From Methanobacteriota archaeon (lineage in GTDB: Archaea > Thermoplasmatota > Poseidoniia > Poseidoniales > Poseidoniaceae), in NCBI GenBank assembly GCA_002702945.1, contig PADF01000010.1:92272-118344 (forward strand): 26,073 nt of DNA. Reading direction: 5' to 3'. Position 1 is the first letter of the stretch. Every line of letters starts with the position of its first letter. The notes below the pieces were generated by a model. The model was not told the DNA's origin and searched no databases. It was given only the letters and a program-made list of their open reading frames with translations. Below, piece after piece: positions 1 to 8,937 of this stretch. The position numbers were made by a program, and so were the translations under genes.

Positions 1-266
1 AATTTTTTAGGAAGTTCCGTTTTTGCTTCTTTAGGAAGATGTTCTGCAATATCTGGTTTTACTTCTATTGCCCACCTATCTCCAACCTCAGCAATTTGTA
101 AAGCCCCGCCTCTTCTTCTTTTGAGAGTTGAACGTAACGAATATAATGAGTCTAACATTTCATCTTCATCATATCCTAAAGACTCGCTTAATTCGGAAAC
201 CGTCATAGATTTACCAGCACCAAATAAAGTTGCTTCTAAGAGTGTATCTATTTGTATTTCTGTAAT
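1..266 (-). CDS. scpB: Segregation and condensation protein ScpB, N-terminal part (3' end beyond window)
   Basis: Reading leftward, the reverse strand encodes an open frame to the window edge. It contains TLLEATLFGAGKSMTVSELS, then LRSTLKRRRGGALQIAEVGDRW, the first winged-helix pattern of ScpB (leucine-rich helix, small glycine turn, then a basic GRG-like segment and a beta hairpin). ScpB dimers bind ScpA and regulate the SMC ATPase. It lies 12 nt after the scpA stop and in the same reading frame. No ATG, GTG or TTG precedes the conserved domain. The placed start is ATT at 266-264, five bases after GGAAGTG (278-272), a spacing identical to that of atpB and smc in this window. The internal ATG at 206-204 would delete the first helix. 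Family call is good; the start is uncertain. Confidence 0.75.
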   Translation of the reverse strand, partial: MTEIQIDTLLEATLFGAGKSMTVSELSESLGYDEDEMLDSLYSLRSTLKRRRGGALQIAEVGDRWAIEVKPDIAEHLPKEAKTELPKK

Positions 267-278
267 GTTAACACTTCC

Positions 279-1490
279 TTACTCGACTAACCAATCATGT
301 TTTTCGAAATCCTCATCGCTATCAGAAATCTCTACTTCTAGAACTTCTAATTGTTCTTCAAAATCTTGAGATTCTAATTCTTCTTTGGCTTTTCTTTCGG
401 CTTCTTCAATTATTCTGATTTTCTCTGCTCTCTTCTTGGCAAATTGTACAGAACCAGAATCCTCGGAATCTAATTCAATCCTAGATTTCTCATCTAGTTC
501 TATTATTGCTTGTTGGACTTCTTGGAAATCATCTAACTCAGGCCATAAATCCTCTAAGAAAATTTCACCATCGGGCACTTCATCTTGACTAATTGATGCA
601 AAACCTCGGTGAGTTAAGAATAATCCAGCAATAAAAGATGTGACCTTTGCCTCATCTTGATACCCTTCAGGCACTACACCGTATAATTCTTCTAGGATAG
701 TCCTAAGATGGCTCATTACCAAATCTACTGGTACCTTACTACTATTTATCTCAGCACAAGACCTTCTTAGTGCAGACCAGCATCTTCCGATATCTCCTTC
801 AAGGTCTTCATTGTGCATTCTACTTCCAATATTTTCCAAATAGTCTTGTAGTTCTTCTTGATGTGCAATTCTATTTTCTTCTCTAAGCCTTAGTTCTTCA
901 GCATCGTCAGCAGCGTCTTTGAAAGCGGAAAGTAATTCCCCTAAAGTGACTGGTCTACCTTCGTCTCTCCTCACTCTTTCTCCAAATAATGAAGGGAGTA
1001 ATTCATCTGCATCACCTTGAAGAATAGAATTAGTAAACATAAATGCTTCATCATCATAATCAGCTTCCCATCCAAAATCAAACCCTTCATCCCATTCTTC
1101 CTCTTCATCATCTCTTTGAACTCTATCAAAAAGATCTACTGCCTGATGGTGAAGAACTTCCCATGAGAGGCGTATCAATCGTCCACAAGCAGGTAAGTCA
1201 AGATTTTTTGAGTTGTTTTTTACTCTCTGAGTGAAGAACTTCAGAAATTTGGAGAGGTCGATATTCCATGCATCTAGACCTTCTTCTCTCACCAAAGACA
1301 ATACTAATGCTACTGAGCGGTCGAATGGATCTGTTAATGATTGAAATTCAGCCTCTTCTGTTTCTGCAATAGAGAGAATCCTGTCTCCGAATAATTGAGC
1401 TTCTGTATCTTCTTCTCCCGATTCTAGGAGTTGATTTATGACATCTTGTCTAAGAAACCACTTGTCTAATGCAGCCTGTTGTTCAGCCAA
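279..1490 (-). CDS. scpA: Segregation and condensation protein ScpA (kleisin)
   Basis: A 403-residue kleisin that would bridge the SMC heads. The N-terminal kleisin motif is at about residues 55-90 (DPFDRSVALVLSLVREEGLD, then a helix ending in KFLKFFTQRV), matching the FDGPLDLLLHLI region of ScpA. The C-terminal winged helix is at about 265-330 (KVTSFIAGLFLTHRG, then an acidic EVPDGEIFLEDL strand). It is much longer than bacterial ScpA (roughly 250 residues): it has an acidic linker near 125-150 and an extra C-terminal Glu-rich coiled coil of about 65 residues. Translation starts at TTG 1490-1488, preceded by AGGTGG. That Shine-Dalgarno begins inside the TGA stop of smc, so the two genes are probably coupled. 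scpB follows after 12 nt. Confidence 0.85.
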   Translation of the reverse strand: MAEQQAALDKWFLRQDVINQLLESGEEDTEAQLFGDRILSIAETEEAEFQSLTDPFDRSVALVLSLVREEGLDAWNIDLSKFLKFFTQRVKNNSKNLDLPACGRLIRLSWEVLHHQAVDLFDRVQRDDEEEEWDEGFDFGWEADYDDEAFMFTNSILQGDADELLPSLFGERVRRDEGRPVTLGELLSAFKDAADDAEELRLREENRIAHQEELQDYLENIGSRMHNEDLEGDIGRCWSALRRSCAEINSSKVPVDLVMSHLRTILEELYGVVPEGYQDEAKVTSFIAGLFLTHRGFASISQDEVPDGEIFLEDLWPELDDFQEVQQAIIELDEKSRIELDSEDSGSVQFAKKRAEKIRIIEEAERKAKEELESQDFEEQLEVLEVEISDSDEDFEKHDWLVE

Positions 1491-1499
1491 ATTACCACC

Positions 1500-4400
1500 T
1501 CAAATTTCCTCTTCGGACTCGATTACTTCTTCTTCAAGCATTTCTGAAGCCTCTTCCGTAGATACGGCTTGCCTCAAATCTTGCATTTCTTCAATATCCT
1601 CTGTAAGTTCAGCAGTTCTTTCTCCAAGTCCAATCATAGAACTATCTTCTTGTGATTTTTCAATATGGTTGAGTAAGCCACCCAAACTACCTGGAGGAGA
1701 TAAAGGCTCAGGAACTTCTGGCATTTCAAATTCGACTTTTTCAGCCTCATCTCTCCTCAAAGCGTTCATGCTAGCAATCTTCTCAGCCTCTTTCTCGGCC
1801 TCAGCACCCAACTTTATAGCGCGCTCTCTGTCGAAATCAACAATTCTACGACTGCAACCATCGCCTCCATGAGTTATTCCGATATGGTGGTCAGCAAGCC
1901 TTAGTGAAACCTTCCTTAGCGTCACCATGATGAATTGTGCCTTCTTACTCCTTTGCCTACACATTTCTGCGATTCTTTCAGCATTTGTTCCATCCAAATT
2001 CTGATCGACTTCATCGAAATAATAGAATGGACTTGGATCATAGTCTTGAATTGCAAAAATAAGTGCTAATGCTGCCATTGATTGTTCTCCACCTGAAAGT
2101 TGAAGTCGGCTAACCTTAGATGATTTTCCTTTTGGCTTAGCCCAAAGTTCTAATCCTCCCTTAAATGGATCGTCTGGATTCTCCAAGTATAGTTCTCCTT
2201 TACCTCCATCACTTAGAACGTTATATGAAACCTTGAAATTTTCATTTACCTGTTCTAATACCTTTACTAGCCTGTCTTTTCTTTGTGTTTCTAACTTTTC
2301 AGTTACATCAATTAATGAATTTCTTCTCTTTTGAAGAATCTTGAAATCGTCTTTCATGTCATTTAGTCGAGCCTCACAACTCTCGAATTGCTCAATTGCA
2401 AGCATATTCACCGGCCCATAAGCCTCCATTCTTCTTTCTAATGATCGTACCTTCTTTTCAGATTCACCAACAGAAGGTAGGGTCTTATTGGATTCTGCTG
2501 GTTCTATTCCTGCAAGTTTCATTTCCTGTAATAATTCAACAAGAGCTGTTTCTTTAGTTATCAATGAGCGACCTACTTCATCACTCATTCTTTTACGAGA
2601 CTGGGCATCAGTGGCTTTTTGTGTTAGAGAAGTCCTTAGGCTACCTCTTTCATCAACTAATTCTAATCTTTCATCTTCCAATCCTTTGTTCTCTTCCAAG
2701 AACTCTGAAAGTTCTTCTTGTTTTTCTTTTAATTCTATAGAATCGGTTTCTACGGCTGATTTTAATTCTTCAATTAAGACTTTATCCTTTGAAATAGATG
2801 CATCTAATGAGTCTATTCTAGTTTGTGTATCAGATACCCTTTGAGATAATAATTCTCTATGAGTACTTCCACTTTCTAGAGCAGTTTCTGCTTTAGATTT
2901 GAGCCCCTCTGCATCTAAACGTTTCATCTGAGCGGAATGCATTCTATCTTTTAGATGACTTGGACTTGCCAACTCGACAGCTTCTCTAGCAGATTCGCAG
3001 TGTGCCTCCATAATTTCAACTTGGTTTTGTGAACTATCTAGGTCTTCAAGGTTTGAACGCGCAAGTGATTCTAATTCACTAAGCTTCTTTTCTATTTCTG
3101 CTACAGCGCCCAGAGATTTATTGTGGTTAGTTTTTGCTTGCTTTAATTCGGCACGCCATTCTTGTAATCTAACTGCATCTTCTCCATCAGATAATTGGTT
3201 GATATTAACTCTAATAATTTGCTGTTGCTTTCTTGCTTCGACAAGAGCAGCGGATACAGTATCAGACATCAAGCGAAACTTCTCTACTTCTCCAGATAAT
3301 TTTTCGACTTCGGATGCACCTTTAATTCGGCCCCCAAAAGATACTGACATCTTTCTCTTAGAACCGCCAATCATTGCGCCACCGGCTTCTGTAACATCTC
3401 CTCTTAGAGTTACTAGCCTGATGCCGCCCATATGAGCCCTAGCTGTTGACATTGAATCTACAATCAAAGTATTTCTCAAAACAAATCTAATTACAGTATC
3501 TATTTTTGGATCGTAATCTAGAAGTTCATGAGCAAAACCGATTACTCCTGGTTTATTTGAAACCATAAGAGCTTTTCCAGCTGCTCTAGTACTTGTTAAT
3601 TTATTCAATGGCAGAAAAGTTGCACGTCCTGCCCTATTTTCTGCTAACCACCTTATTGCTTGGGCCGCAACTTCATCGTTTTCAACGACTAATGAAGTCA
3701 TTGCACCGCCTATTGCCGTAGCAAGTGCAGATTCATGAGAATCATCTATTGGAGCGCATAATTCAGCAATTGAGCCTATAATGCCCTTTAGTTCACCTCT
3801 ATCTCTAGCAGAAATTACGGCTGCTGCGCCACCTGCCATGCCTTTTGAACCGCTAGAAGTTTCCATCTCTGCCCTTGTTCTCTCTAATTTCCTTTCCGTC
3901 TCTCGTAATTTAGTTTCTATAATTTGAGATTCTTCAACTAGTTTTTGTTCAGCATTTTGTGCGTCGATTAATTGTTTTGATAATTTATTTCTATCTTTTT
4001 CAGGAGAGTTGCCAGATAGTTCTTGGCCTTTAAGTTCCAACTCACCCAATGTCAATCTAGCTTCTTCTGATTCGTTTTGAGCTTGTGAAAGTTGTTCAGA
4101 TATTATTTCGGCTTGTGCAGCGGTCCTATCAACTTCGCTTTGAACTTCAGAAAGTTTATTTCTAGCATCTTCTAATTGCTTTATTGCTTTAGAGAGATTC
4201 CTAGATAACTCAGCGCTTTCATCATTTGAGGATTCCATAATATTAGTTATTTCTTGCTCCTCTAATTGTGCTTCTTTCAATGCCGCATGTGCAGCTTCTA
4301 AGTCTTGCTTTGCAGAATCAAGTGATTCTGAAAATTCTTTTTCGGCAGAAGAAGCCTCTTCGAGTTGAATGATTAAATTCTCCAATTCGGCTTGGTTTTC

Positions 4401-5387
4401 AGAAATTTTAGAAGTCATATCGCCAATTTTATCTTTATTTCCATCGATTTTTAGGTGTAAGTCAAAAATCTGAGTATTTAGTCCATTAGAATCTCCACCC
4501 ATCAATTCTTCAATCTGTTTTTGTAAAACTCCGATTCTATCTTCTAATGCGAGAAGAGATTTTGCACCTTCCCTTACTTCAGATTCCAACTCATTGGCCT
4601 CTTCCAAATATCGACTTTGTTCACTTAACTGATATTCTTTTTCAGCTAATTGGCTAGCATAATTAGACTGATATGCCGTAGTTCTAGCTTGGTTTAATTC
4701 ATCGGCTAAGTCTTTTGCTTTTACAGCAATATCTTTCTCTTTCCTTAATTCTTTAAGTCGGACTTTTTGTTCTTCTTCCAAAAGTCCGATTCTTTCAATG
4801 TATGCTTCGACATTCTCTTTTTGTTTGTCGGCCTTTCGGATTTCCTCATCGTATGATGTTACACCTGCTACGCTATCAAGTACCTTTCTTCTTTCTTTTG
4901 AGGTCATTTTAGCTAAACTGGTTACATCTCCTTGTAAAACAATATTATATCCGTCTGGTCTTGCATTTGCAGCACCTAAAATTCTGTGGAATGATTTTTG
5001 ACTACTTTCTTCACCGTCTAACAAATATTGAGTTACTACATTATTTGATTTAGTGAGGCGTATCTTTCTAGTCATCCTAACTTCATCTGAATCAATTGGT
5101 AATCTTCTCCTCTTACTAGATAAAACTGGATTTGCAAAAATCAATGTTACTTCGCATGAACGAGCAGGTTTGGAATTTTTTCCACCATTGAAAATCAAGT
5201 CTTTCGAATTCTGAGCCCTAATCGTCTTGTTTGAACGTGGACCAAGAACGAATTGTATAGCGTCACCGCAATTTGATTTACCAGATCCATTAGGCCCTGT
5301 TATTGCAGTAAATCCTCTATCTAAGGGGATAGTTACCTCGCCCTTAAATGATTTAAAATTTGAAATTTCAATTTCTTTTAGATACAT
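1500..5387 (-). CDS. smc: Chromosome segregation ATPase SMC
   Basis: Structural maintenance of chromosomes protein of about 1295 residues, the motor of the condensin complex with ScpA/ScpB. The N-terminal half-head has Walker A GPNGSGKS at residues 31-38. Two long heptad-rich coiled-coil arms flank a hinge at about 520-670 (GIIGSIAEL through the NTLIVD region). The C-terminal half-head has the signature LSGGEQ at 1097-1102 and Walker B FDEVD with catalytic Glu1126. Beyond the head, about 100 extra residues are rich in Glu, Pro and Ser, not typical of bacterial SMC. Start: GTG 5396, ATG 5393 and ATG 5387 are in frame. ATG 5387 gives MYLKEIEISNFKSF, the usual family start, and lies five bases after a GAGTGA Shine-Dalgarno. 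It is first gene of smc-scpA-scpB. Confidence 0.95.
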   Translation of the reverse strand: MYLKEIEISNFKSFKGEVTIPLDRGFTAITGPNGSGKSNCGDAIQFVLGPRSNKTIRAQNSKDLIFNGGKNSKPARSCEVTLIFANPVLSSKRRRLPIDSDEVRMTRKIRLTKSNNVVTQYLLDGEESSQKSFHRILGAANARPDGYNIVLQGDVTSLAKMTSKERRKVLDSVAGVTSYDEEIRKADKQKENVEAYIERIGLLEEEQKVRLKELRKEKDIAVKAKDLADELNQARTTAYQSNYASQLAEKEYQLSEQSRYLEEANELESEVREGAKSLLALEDRIGVLQKQIEELMGGDSNGLNTQIFDLHLKIDGNKDKIGDMTSKISENQAELENLIIQLEEASSAEKEFSESLDSAKQDLEAAHAALKEAQLEEQEITNIMESSNDESAELSRNLSKAIKQLEDARNKLSEVQSEVDRTAAQAEIISEQLSQAQNESEEARLTLGELELKGQELSGNSPEKDRNKLSKQLIDAQNAEQKLVEESQIIETKLRETERKLERTRAEMETSSGSKGMAGGAAAVISARDRGELKGIIGSIAELCAPIDDSHESALATAIGGAMTSLVVENDEVAAQAIRWLAENRAGRATFLPLNKLTSTRAAGKALMVSNKPGVIGFAHELLDYDPKIDTVIRFVLRNTLIVDSMSTARAHMGGIRLVTLRGDVTEAGGAMIGGSKRKMSVSFGGRIKGASEVEKLSGEVEKFRLMSDTVSAALVEARKQQQIIRVNINQLSDGEDAVRLQEWRAELKQAKTNHNKSLGAVAEIEKKLSELESLARSNLEDLDSSQNQVEIMEAHCESAREAVELASPSHLKDRMHSAQMKRLDAEGLKSKAETALESGSTHRELLSQRVSDTQTRIDSLDASISKDKVLIEELKSAVETDSIELKEKQEELSEFLEENKGLEDERLELVDERGSLRTSLTQKATDAQSRKRMSDEVGRSLITKETALVELLQEMKLAGIEPAESNKTLPSVGESEKKVRSLERRMEAYGPVNMLAIEQFESCEARLNDMKDDFKILQKRRNSLIDVTEKLETQRKDRLVKVLEQVNENFKVSYNVLSDGGKGELYLENPDDPFKGGLELWAKPKGKSSKVSRLQLSGGEQSMAALALIFAIQDYDPSPFYYFDEVDQNLDGTNAERIAEMCRQRSKKAQFIMVTLRKVSLRLADHHIGITHGGDGCSRRIVDFDRERAIKLGAEAEKEAEKIASMNALRRDEAEKVEFEMPEVPEPLSPPGSLGGLLNHIEKSQEDSSMIGLGERTAELTEDIEEMQDLRQAVSTEEASEMLEEEVIESEEEI

Positions 5388-5445
5388 TCCCATCACTCAT
5401 CCGGAAAAATCTCCGACCTTAACGGGCACATCGGGAATCTAGAGG

Positions 5446-5453
5446 TATTAAAC
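5446..5453 (-). promoter_or_regulatory. Putative TATA box of the smc operon
   Basis: GTTTAATA on the reverse strand, about 60 nt before the smc ATG. With the usual archaeal spacing of about 25 nt, transcription would begin near 5420 and leave a leader of about 30 nt that includes the Shine-Dalgarno. Assigned from sequence resemblance only. Confidence 0.35.
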
Positions 5454-5482
5454 TATGCGAGAGATAAAGCCTCAATAACACG

Positions 5483-5498
5483 GTTTACAGGGGTAAAC
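5483..5498. repeat. Perfect inverted repeat between smc and the upstream membrane-protein gene
   Basis: GTTTAC-AGGG-GTAAAC, two 6-bp arms around a 4-base loop. It lies in the 130-bp interval between the stop of the 258-residue membrane protein (5518) and the smc start, about 30 bp upstream of the putative smc TATA box. It could be an operator for the smc operon or a hairpin at the 3' end of the preceding transcript. On the reverse strand it is not followed by a T run, so an intrinsic terminator is not clearly supported. Confidence 0.4.
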
Positions 5499-5517
5499 TA
5501 TTTTGCCGTTGAACCGC

Positions 5518-6294
5518 TTAAATTGTGCCTGTCCAATCGCATTTCTTACAACCGCCACCTTTACAATATGGGCATGTCGCATTTACTTTGATACTGCTCT
5601 TACTTCTAGACATGGAAAGTTTAGAATCTCTGTGCATCAATGGAGAGCGGGCTACTCTTTGTTGCTTTCCTTCTAACTCGGATAGAGGCCTTGCAGTTGT
5701 CCCGAACGTTGATCTAAATTTATCAGCAACTTCTCTCCTTCCTTCAAGCCTTTTATTGGTTTGTTCAATCGCCTCAGCCTCCCAATATTTAGGACCACGC
5801 ATCAAAAATGCGCCGATAACTGCCAAGCCAATTTGAACAAAAAGAGGAGATACATCGAAAGGAATCAAAGTTGCAATACCTTCCGATCCGACTGCAGTAG
5901 GTAAAACATTAAGTCTATCAAGAATTGCTAATCCGAAAAATGAACACCCTGTAACAAACATTATTTTTCTAATTCTTACAGCCCATCTGCCTTTTTGTGG
6001 TAATTTAATTCTACCCACTAAAAGGATAAATAATCCCTCACCAAGAAGTAGAAAATCGGCACCATTCCATTCCCCTACTGGACCCAAACAAAAACTGTCA
6101 TTGCCTTGTGAAAGCTCAAGTTCGATATCTGAAATAGCACAATGAGGCTCGACCATCTTCATTACATCTAATTTGGCCGGCTCTGAACCATCAATAATTT
6201 CCGGAGCAATTAAACCGAATTGGACATTTACAATAACAAATGATACCATCAATATCCCGATTGTTGGACCAATGTAGCGGCCAACTATGCCCAT
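5518..6294 (-). CDS. Four-helix membrane protein with C-terminal zinc knuckle, function unknown
   Basis: A 258-residue protein I do not recognise. Four hydrophobic segments are visible: about residues 8-30 (start of the protein, possibly an uncleaved signal anchor), 77-97, 110-130 and 148-168. A soluble basic tail follows. The C-terminus has CPYCKGGGCKKC followed by DWTG, a CxxC-x4-CxxC arrangement with glycines resembling half of a DnaJ-type zinc finger. Two cysteines and several acidic residues lie between helices 1 and 2, probably outside the membrane. ATG 6294 is the first in-frame start. The TAAATA at about 6310-6317 lies roughly 20 nt upstream and there is no Shine-Dalgarno, so the transcript may be leaderless. 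It is divergent from nadB and followed by the smc operon on the same strand. Confidence 0.7.
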   Translation of the reverse strand: MGIVGRYIGPTIGILMVSFVIVNVQFGLIAPEIIDGSEPAKLDVMKMVEPHCAISDIELELSQGNDSFCLGPVGEWNGADFLLLGEGLFILLVGRIKLPQKGRWAVRIRKIMFVTGCSFFGLAILDRLNVLPTAVGSEGIATLIPFDVSPLFVQIGLAVIGAFLMRGPKYWEAEAIEQTNKRLEGRREVADKFRSTFGTTARPLSELEGKQQRVARSPLMHRDSKLSMSRSKSSIKVNATCPYCKGGGCKKCDWTGTI

Positions 6295-6381
6295 GTACTA
6301 GCGACACGGTATTTACTGATAGTGATATCGCTCAAAATACTCAAATGAAGGCGTCCCCACGAATGTATTGAGGGGCACAGT
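6295..6381. promoter_or_regulatory. Divergent promoter region between the zinc-knuckle membrane protein and nadB
   Basis: 87 bp between two divergent genes. For nadB, AAAATACT near 6335-6342 could serve as a TATA box, and TTGAGGGG at 6368-6375 is a Shine-Dalgarno six bases before the ATG. For the leftward gene, TAAATA lies near 6310-6317 on the reverse strand. An imperfect palindrome AGTGATATCGCT is at 6321-6332, in the middle of the region, and could bind a regulator, but this is weak. Confidence 0.4.
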
Positions 6382-8001
6382 ATGGCTGAGATAATTATCA
6401 TTGGCAGCGGCATTGCAGGTTTATTTGCTGCATTGAAAATTGCCGATGCCGATAATAATGTCACCGTAATAACAAAACAACGATTGAAAGATTCCTCTAC
6501 TAATTGGGCACAAGGCGGGATTGCTGGCATTCTTGATAAAACTGATCTCGATGGTATCGATTCACATATCCAAGATACTCTAAGTTCTGGAGATGGCATG
6601 TGTGATGAGATGGTTGTAAACGAAGTCATTAGAAGTGCTAGCGACTGTATTCATGAATTACTAAAAATTGGTGTTAAATTTGAAAAGAACAAAACAGGAG
6701 AATTTAGTTTAGCAAAAGAAGGAGGACATTCTTCTAGGAGAATTTTTCATTCTAAAGACGCAACTGGCAAGGAAATAGAAAGAGCGCTAAGCAACGCAGC
6801 TAAGAATCACAAAAATATATCTTTGAAACCCAATATGCTTGCAATAGACTTGATTCAATCGGAACATGGTAATCCAAGCGCTGGAATCACAGGAATTTGG
6901 TGCTTGAACCAAGAGTCCTCTAAAGTTGAAACATTTTCTGCAGATTCAATAATTCTTGCAACTGGCGGTGTTGGACAACTGTGGAGTCAAACCACTAATC
7001 CTAGTGTTGCAACTGGTGACGGGCTTGCAATGGCCTGGAGAGCAGGTGCCAAAGTCAAAGATATGGCATTTATCCAATTCCACCCAACTGCACTAAGTAT
7101 TTCGACAGATAGACCATTTCTAATCACTGAAGCATTGAGAGGAGAAGGAGGAGTCATACTGGATTATGAAGGCTTGAATCGATGGAAAAAAGATTGTAAA
7201 GATAGTTTGGCGAGAAATTTACAACCCCCACACCCTAATGAGTACTCTTTCATCTTAGAATTCTCACCCCTTGGCTCCATGGCCACTAGAGATATTGTTG
7301 CTAGATCAATCGATATTAATCTAAAAAAGTCTGGCCGTAATAATGTATTCTTGATTACTTCTCATTTAGATAGTAAGTCCCTTCAAAAACAATTCCCTAA
7401 CATTCAGTCTAGACTGGATAGACATAAACTCAAACTAGGCATTGATGACTTACCCATTTCTCCTGCAGCACACTATGTAGTTGGTGGATTAGATGTCGAT
7501 AAGTTTGGTAGGCCCAAACTAAGAGATAGCGACGAGATTTTTCCCCGATTATATGCTATTGGTGAAGTTGCCTGTACAGGAATGCATGGTGCTAATCGGC
7601 TGGCATCAAACAGTTTATTGGAAGCAGTTGTATATGCAGATAAAGCATCGAACCATATTATCAATAATGTATCCAATATAGAGGCGAAAGAAATCCCCCA
7701 GTGGAGAGAGGAAGGTCTCGATTTGTTGGTAGAACATGCACCGATTGTAAATGACTTAACTTTACTCCGTTCTACAATGTCTAAAGAAGTAGGAGTTGTA
7801 CGACGCTTTCAAAGATTGGAAAGAGCATCGAGAAGATTGAAATTATTAGGTCAAGAAATTGACTTAATTTGGAGAAATTCTTTTGCCACCAGAGAAATAG
7901 TAGAACTTAGAAACCTTATTTTAATTGGACAATTAGTGACTAATGATGCATTAAATAGAACCGAAAACAAAGGATTGCACTATAATTCTGATCTCTCATG
8001 A
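6382..8001 (+). CDS. nadB: L-aspartate oxidase NadB
   Basis: A 539-residue flavoprotein that oxidises L-aspartate to iminoaspartate, the first step of de novo NAD synthesis. It belongs to the succinate dehydrogenase/fumarate reductase flavoprotein family. Visible motifs are the FAD dinucleotide fold GSGIAG at 8-13, NWAQGGIAG at 41-49, EGGHSSRRIFHSKDATG at 113-129, FHPTAL at 233-238, TEALRGEGG at 249-257 and, near 400, the family hallmark IGEVACTGMHGANRLASNSL. The fumarate reductase C-terminal helical domain follows. This combination (GEVACTGxHGANRLASNSLLE) separates NadB from SdhA. ATG 6382 is supported by the GAGGGG Shine-Dalgarno. It is the only plus-strand gene in the first 24 kb. Its 3' end overlaps panE tail-to-tail by 6 bp. 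nadA and nadC are not in the window. Confidence 0.93.
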   Translation: MAEIIIIGSGIAGLFAALKIADADNNVTVITKQRLKDSSTNWAQGGIAGILDKTDLDGIDSHIQDTLSSGDGMCDEMVVNEVIRSASDCIHELLKIGVKFEKNKTGEFSLAKEGGHSSRRIFHSKDATGKEIERALSNAAKNHKNISLKPNMLAIDLIQSEHGNPSAGITGIWCLNQESSKVETFSADSIILATGGVGQLWSQTTNPSVATGDGLAMAWRAGAKVKDMAFIQFHPTALSISTDRPFLITEALRGEGGVILDYEGLNRWKKDCKDSLARNLQPPHPNEYSFILEFSPLGSMATRDIVARSIDINLKKSGRNNVFLITSHLDSKSLQKQFPNIQSRLDRHKLKLGIDDLPISPAAHYVVGGLDVDKFGRPKLRDSDEIFPRLYAIGEVACTGMHGANRLASNSLLEAVVYADKASNHIINNVSNIEAKEIPQWREEGLDLLVEHAPIVNDLTLLRSTMSKEVGVVRRFQRLERASRRLKLLGQEIDLIWRNSFATREIVELRNLILIGQLVTNDALNRTENKGLHYNSDLS

Positions 8002-8928
8002 ATTAATAGATTTAATCAATTCGCTTAGAAGATGACTTCTAGGCGTTGAAACACCATATCTCTCAGCGCGCTGAACAATTGCCTGATTTAGGAATTCGAT
8101 TTCAGTGCTTCTGCCCTTTTTTATGTCTTGTAGCATGCTGCAATAATTATTCTTAGTAGACTCTATTACATGTGATAGCCGAGAAATCAATTCTTCATCC
8201 GAAGGCAAATTCACTCTCTCCTGTCTAGCAATGTTAGCACCCTCAATCATGACAGAAGAACATAATTCGAATAATTCAGGCTGCAATAAATTACCATTTT
8301 TACAACCAATTAGAGCTGCTATAGGATTTATGCTAATATTTAGCAGTACCTTGGACCAAACTAAACTTCTTCCGTCTTCAACCCATTGAGGATTAAGTCC
8401 ACAATTAGAAAGTAAATCAATCAATTCTTCAGCCTCATTCAAACCGGGTCCATCAGTAAATCTTCCAATAGAGATAATTCCTTTTCCAGCCCACTCTATA
8501 ACTCCGGGTTCAGGCCTCCAAGCACCATGAGATATAGATGATGAGAACACTCTTTGAGGTCCGAAATATTCGATACATTTCTCAATATGCCCTAGACCAT
8601 TACTGAGGCATAAAACCTTAGAATCTTGATGCAAAAGATTTCTTGATTTATTTATCATATTTTCAACATCATTTGCTTTACATGTAATTAGCAAATAATC
8701 TATTTTCCCATCCAATCCTTGGTATATACCAACTTCATCAAGTGATACAATCATATTATCATTAGAGACTGAAAAATTCTCTTCACCCTGAACTTTTATC
8801 CCGCTTAGTGCAATTGTTGATCCGTGTTCTCCTCGAGCATGAATCAATAGATTTCCAATTCCAAAGTTAGAGATCTTTGCCGCAATTAGTGAACCGATTG
8901 AACCGGCTCCTAAAATGGCTATATTCAT
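7996..8928 (-). CDS. panE: 2-dehydropantoate 2-reductase (ketopantoate reductase)
   Basis: A 310-residue NADPH-dependent enzyme reducing ketopantoate to pantoate for coenzyme A synthesis. The Rossmann motif GAGSIG is at 7-12. Catalytic and binding residues seen in E. coli PanE are present at matching spacing: Lys84 in the CKANDV motif, then Lys193, Asn197 and Asn201 (four residues apart, as in Lys176/Asn180/Asn184) and Ser264 with Glu276 (12 apart, as in Ser244/Glu256) in the segment SMLQDIKKGRSTEIE. ATG 8928 is preceded by AGGTGG, which begins inside the TGA stop of the upstream membrane-protein gene, so the two are probably cotranscribed and coupled. The 3' end overlaps nadB by 6 bp. Confidence 0.88.
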   Translation of the reverse strand: MNIAILGAGSIGSLIAAKISNFGIGNLLIHARGEHGSTIALSGIKVQGEENFSVSNDNMIVSLDEVGIYQGLDGKIDYLLITCKANDVENMINKSRNLLHQDSKVLCLSNGLGHIEKCIEYFGPQRVFSSSISHGAWRPEPGVIEWAGKGIISIGRFTDGPGLNEAEELIDLLSNCGLNPQWVEDGRSLVWSKVLLNISINPIAALIGCKNGNLLQPELFELCSSVMIEGANIARQERVNLPSDEELISRLSHVIESTKNNYCSMLQDIKKGRSTEIEFLNQAIVQRAERYGVSTPRSHLLSELIKSINS

Positions 8929-8937
8929 TTTTCCACC

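Noticed and set aside
1438..1872. Plus-strand open frame of 144 codons opposite the smc 3' end and the scpA start
   Set aside because: Serine-rich shadow of the acidic SMC tail on the other strand; no Shine-Dalgarno, no recognisable domain.
6321..6332. Imperfect palindrome AGTGATATCGCT in the nadB promoter region as an NAD-responsive operator
   Set aside because: One mismatch per arm and centred on a common GATATC; no known regulator match, so not claimed.
6285..6629. Minus-strand open frame of 114 codons over the nadB start
   Set aside because: Lies antisense to the FAD-binding region of nadB and across the divergent promoter; no domain.
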